From OCS116 cluster bacterium (GTDB lineage Bacteria > Pseudomonadota > Alphaproteobacteria > Rhizobiales > OSC116), in assembly GCA_002402005.2 (NCBI GenBank), contig NVUS02000223.1:1-15732 (forward strand): a DNA stretch of 15,732 nucleotides, read 5' to 3'. Positions within the stretch are counted from its first letter, which is position 1, and each line of letters begins with the position of its first letter. Under the pieces are notes generated by a model that did no database searches, was not told the origin of the DNA, and saw only the letters and a program-made list of their open reading frames with translations. A program made the translations under genes and the position numbers. Of the stretch, positions 14,905 through 15,732 are shown piece by piece.

Positions 14905-15732
14905 ATGTCAATCCAAGTCAAAAACTTCAAAACAGTCGGGTTGCCGAACCTTAATGAAACCCTATATATTGATGATGATGGCCTATTGGTAGAAAAACTC
15001 GCCTCTGCCGACAACGCACAAATCTTAGATTGCCAAGGCGCCTATTTATCATTGGGCTGGGCAGATTTACACGTCCACGTTTGGTATGGCGGCACAGACC
15101 TATCCATCCGCGCACATGAAGCAGGCATCATGTATGGCGTCACCGCCATGGCCGATGCAGGCTCTGCGGGCGAAGCCAATTTTCATGGCCTGCGTGAATA
15201 TGTCATGGACACCCACAAAGAGACCATCAAAGCCTTCATTAACATTGGCACCATCGGCTTAGTCGCCTGTAACCGAGTGACAGAATTGGCCGATGACAAC
15301 GCGGTCAATGTCGAGCGCACCCTAAAAGTCATCGAACAAAATCGCGATGTCATTTGCGGCATTAAAATACGCTCGGGCAATGTAATCGCCCGCGTTCACG
15401 GCGTCGAAACCGTACACATTGCCAAAAAAGTCGCCAATAAAGCTGGCTTGCCATTAATGATACACATTGGCGAAGCCCCACCCACATTAGATGAAATATT
15501 CGACATTCTAACCGAAGGTGACATCATCACCCATTGCTTTCACGGCAAAGACGGCAATACAATCATTGACACCGCCTATATTTTCGAGCGTGCCCAACAA
15601 TTGGCTAAACGCGGCATCCTGCTCGACATTGGCCATGGTTCAGCTTCGTTAGATTTCAACGTCGCCCGCAATGCCATCGAAAAAGGCCTCATCCCCTATT
15701 CAATCTCAACCGATCTACATTGCCATGATTTC
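14905..15732 (+). CDS. Amidohydrolase-superfamily metallohydrolase (COG3964 / dihydroorotase-like), truncated at window edge
   Basis: The first 276 residues are visible. The start ATG has AGAGGA about 6 bases upstream. The visible part carries a full subtype-I binuclear metal site: HxH at 56 and 58 (GWADLHVHVWYGGTD), a probable carboxylated Lys154 (CGIKIRSGN), His187 (LMIHIGEAPP), His210 (IITHCFHG), and Asp270 (SISTDLHCHD). This combination and the motif wording match the COG3964/EF_0837-AHA_3915 group, often misnamed dihydroorotase; a characterised Agrobacterium member is, from memory, a deacetylase of alpha-acetoxy carboxylates. So de-esterification or deacylation of the imported compound is plausible, but the substrate is not shown. 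It follows the second importer on the same strand. The C-terminal part lies outside the window. Confidence 0.88.
   Translation, partial: MSIQVKNFKTVGLPNLNETLYIDDDGLLVEKLASADNAQILDCQGAYLSLGWADLHVHVWYGGTDLSIRAHEAGIMYGVTAMADAGSAGEANFHGLREYVMDTHKETIKAFINIGTIGLVACNRVTELADDNAVNVERTLKVIEQNRDVICGIKIRSGNVIARVHGVETVHIAKKVANKAGLPLMIHIGEAPPTLDEIFDILTEGDIITHCFHGKDGNTIIDTAYIFERAQQLAKRGILLDIGHGSASLDFNVARNAIEKGLIPYSISTDLHCHDF

Overview
The window looks like an accessory catabolic locus from an alphaproteobacterium of moderate-to-low GC, perhaps marine or host-associated. That reading rests on protein style only (Dpp/Opp-type ABC importers, an MlrC-like M81 protein, a RidA protein beginning with an alphaproteobacterial-looking PEQRL..LGI.LP..PIGN segment, and a COG3964-type amidohydrolase); no species marker is present.

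Layout. Left part, minus strand, read from right to left: an M81/MlrC-family metallohydrolase (7167-5659), a family-5 solute-binding protein (5557-4037), two permeases (3969-3028, 3017-2163), two ATPases (2096-1065, 1065-100), and the start of a RidA-family gene that runs off the left edge (107-1). Genes are close or overlapping from the permeases onward, so this is very probably one operon. Centre: a divergently transcribed MurR/RpiR-family regulator (7360-8226), separated from the M81 gene by about 190 bp that holds a 15-bp palindrome and an imperfect copy. Then comes about 1 kb without an intact gene (8227-9283). It holds what look like remnants of an IS5-like transposase (plus strand) and of a DSD1/D-threonine-aldolase-like PLP enzyme (minus strand), followed by an AT-rich control region. 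Right part, plus strand: a second complete importer, with solute-binding protein (9284-10954), a terminator-like hairpin, two permeases (11067-12044, 12091-13008) and two ATPases (13005-13844, 13859-14827). It ends with an amidohydrolase-superfamily gene (14905 to the edge) with a full binuclear metal site in the visible part.

How it may work together (inference): both importers belong to the peptide/opine/oligosaccharide ABC family, but they are different subtypes. The left one is a classic Dpp/Opp set whose ATPases carry a C-terminal four-cysteine motif. The right one resembles the cello-oligosaccharide/beta-glucoside-type branch, and its ATPases lack that motif. The regulator has a SIS domain and could control one or both sides. 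The enzymes (M81 hydrolase, amidohydrolase/deacetylase, RidA, and the decayed D-amino-acid-type PLP lyase) suggest uptake and breakdown of a small amide- or ester-linked, possibly acylated or D-amino-acid-containing nitrogen compound. The substrate cannot be read from the sequence.

Most ORFs other than those listed are out-of-frame shadows of these genes. No tRNA, rRNA, CRISPR array or intact mobile element was seen.
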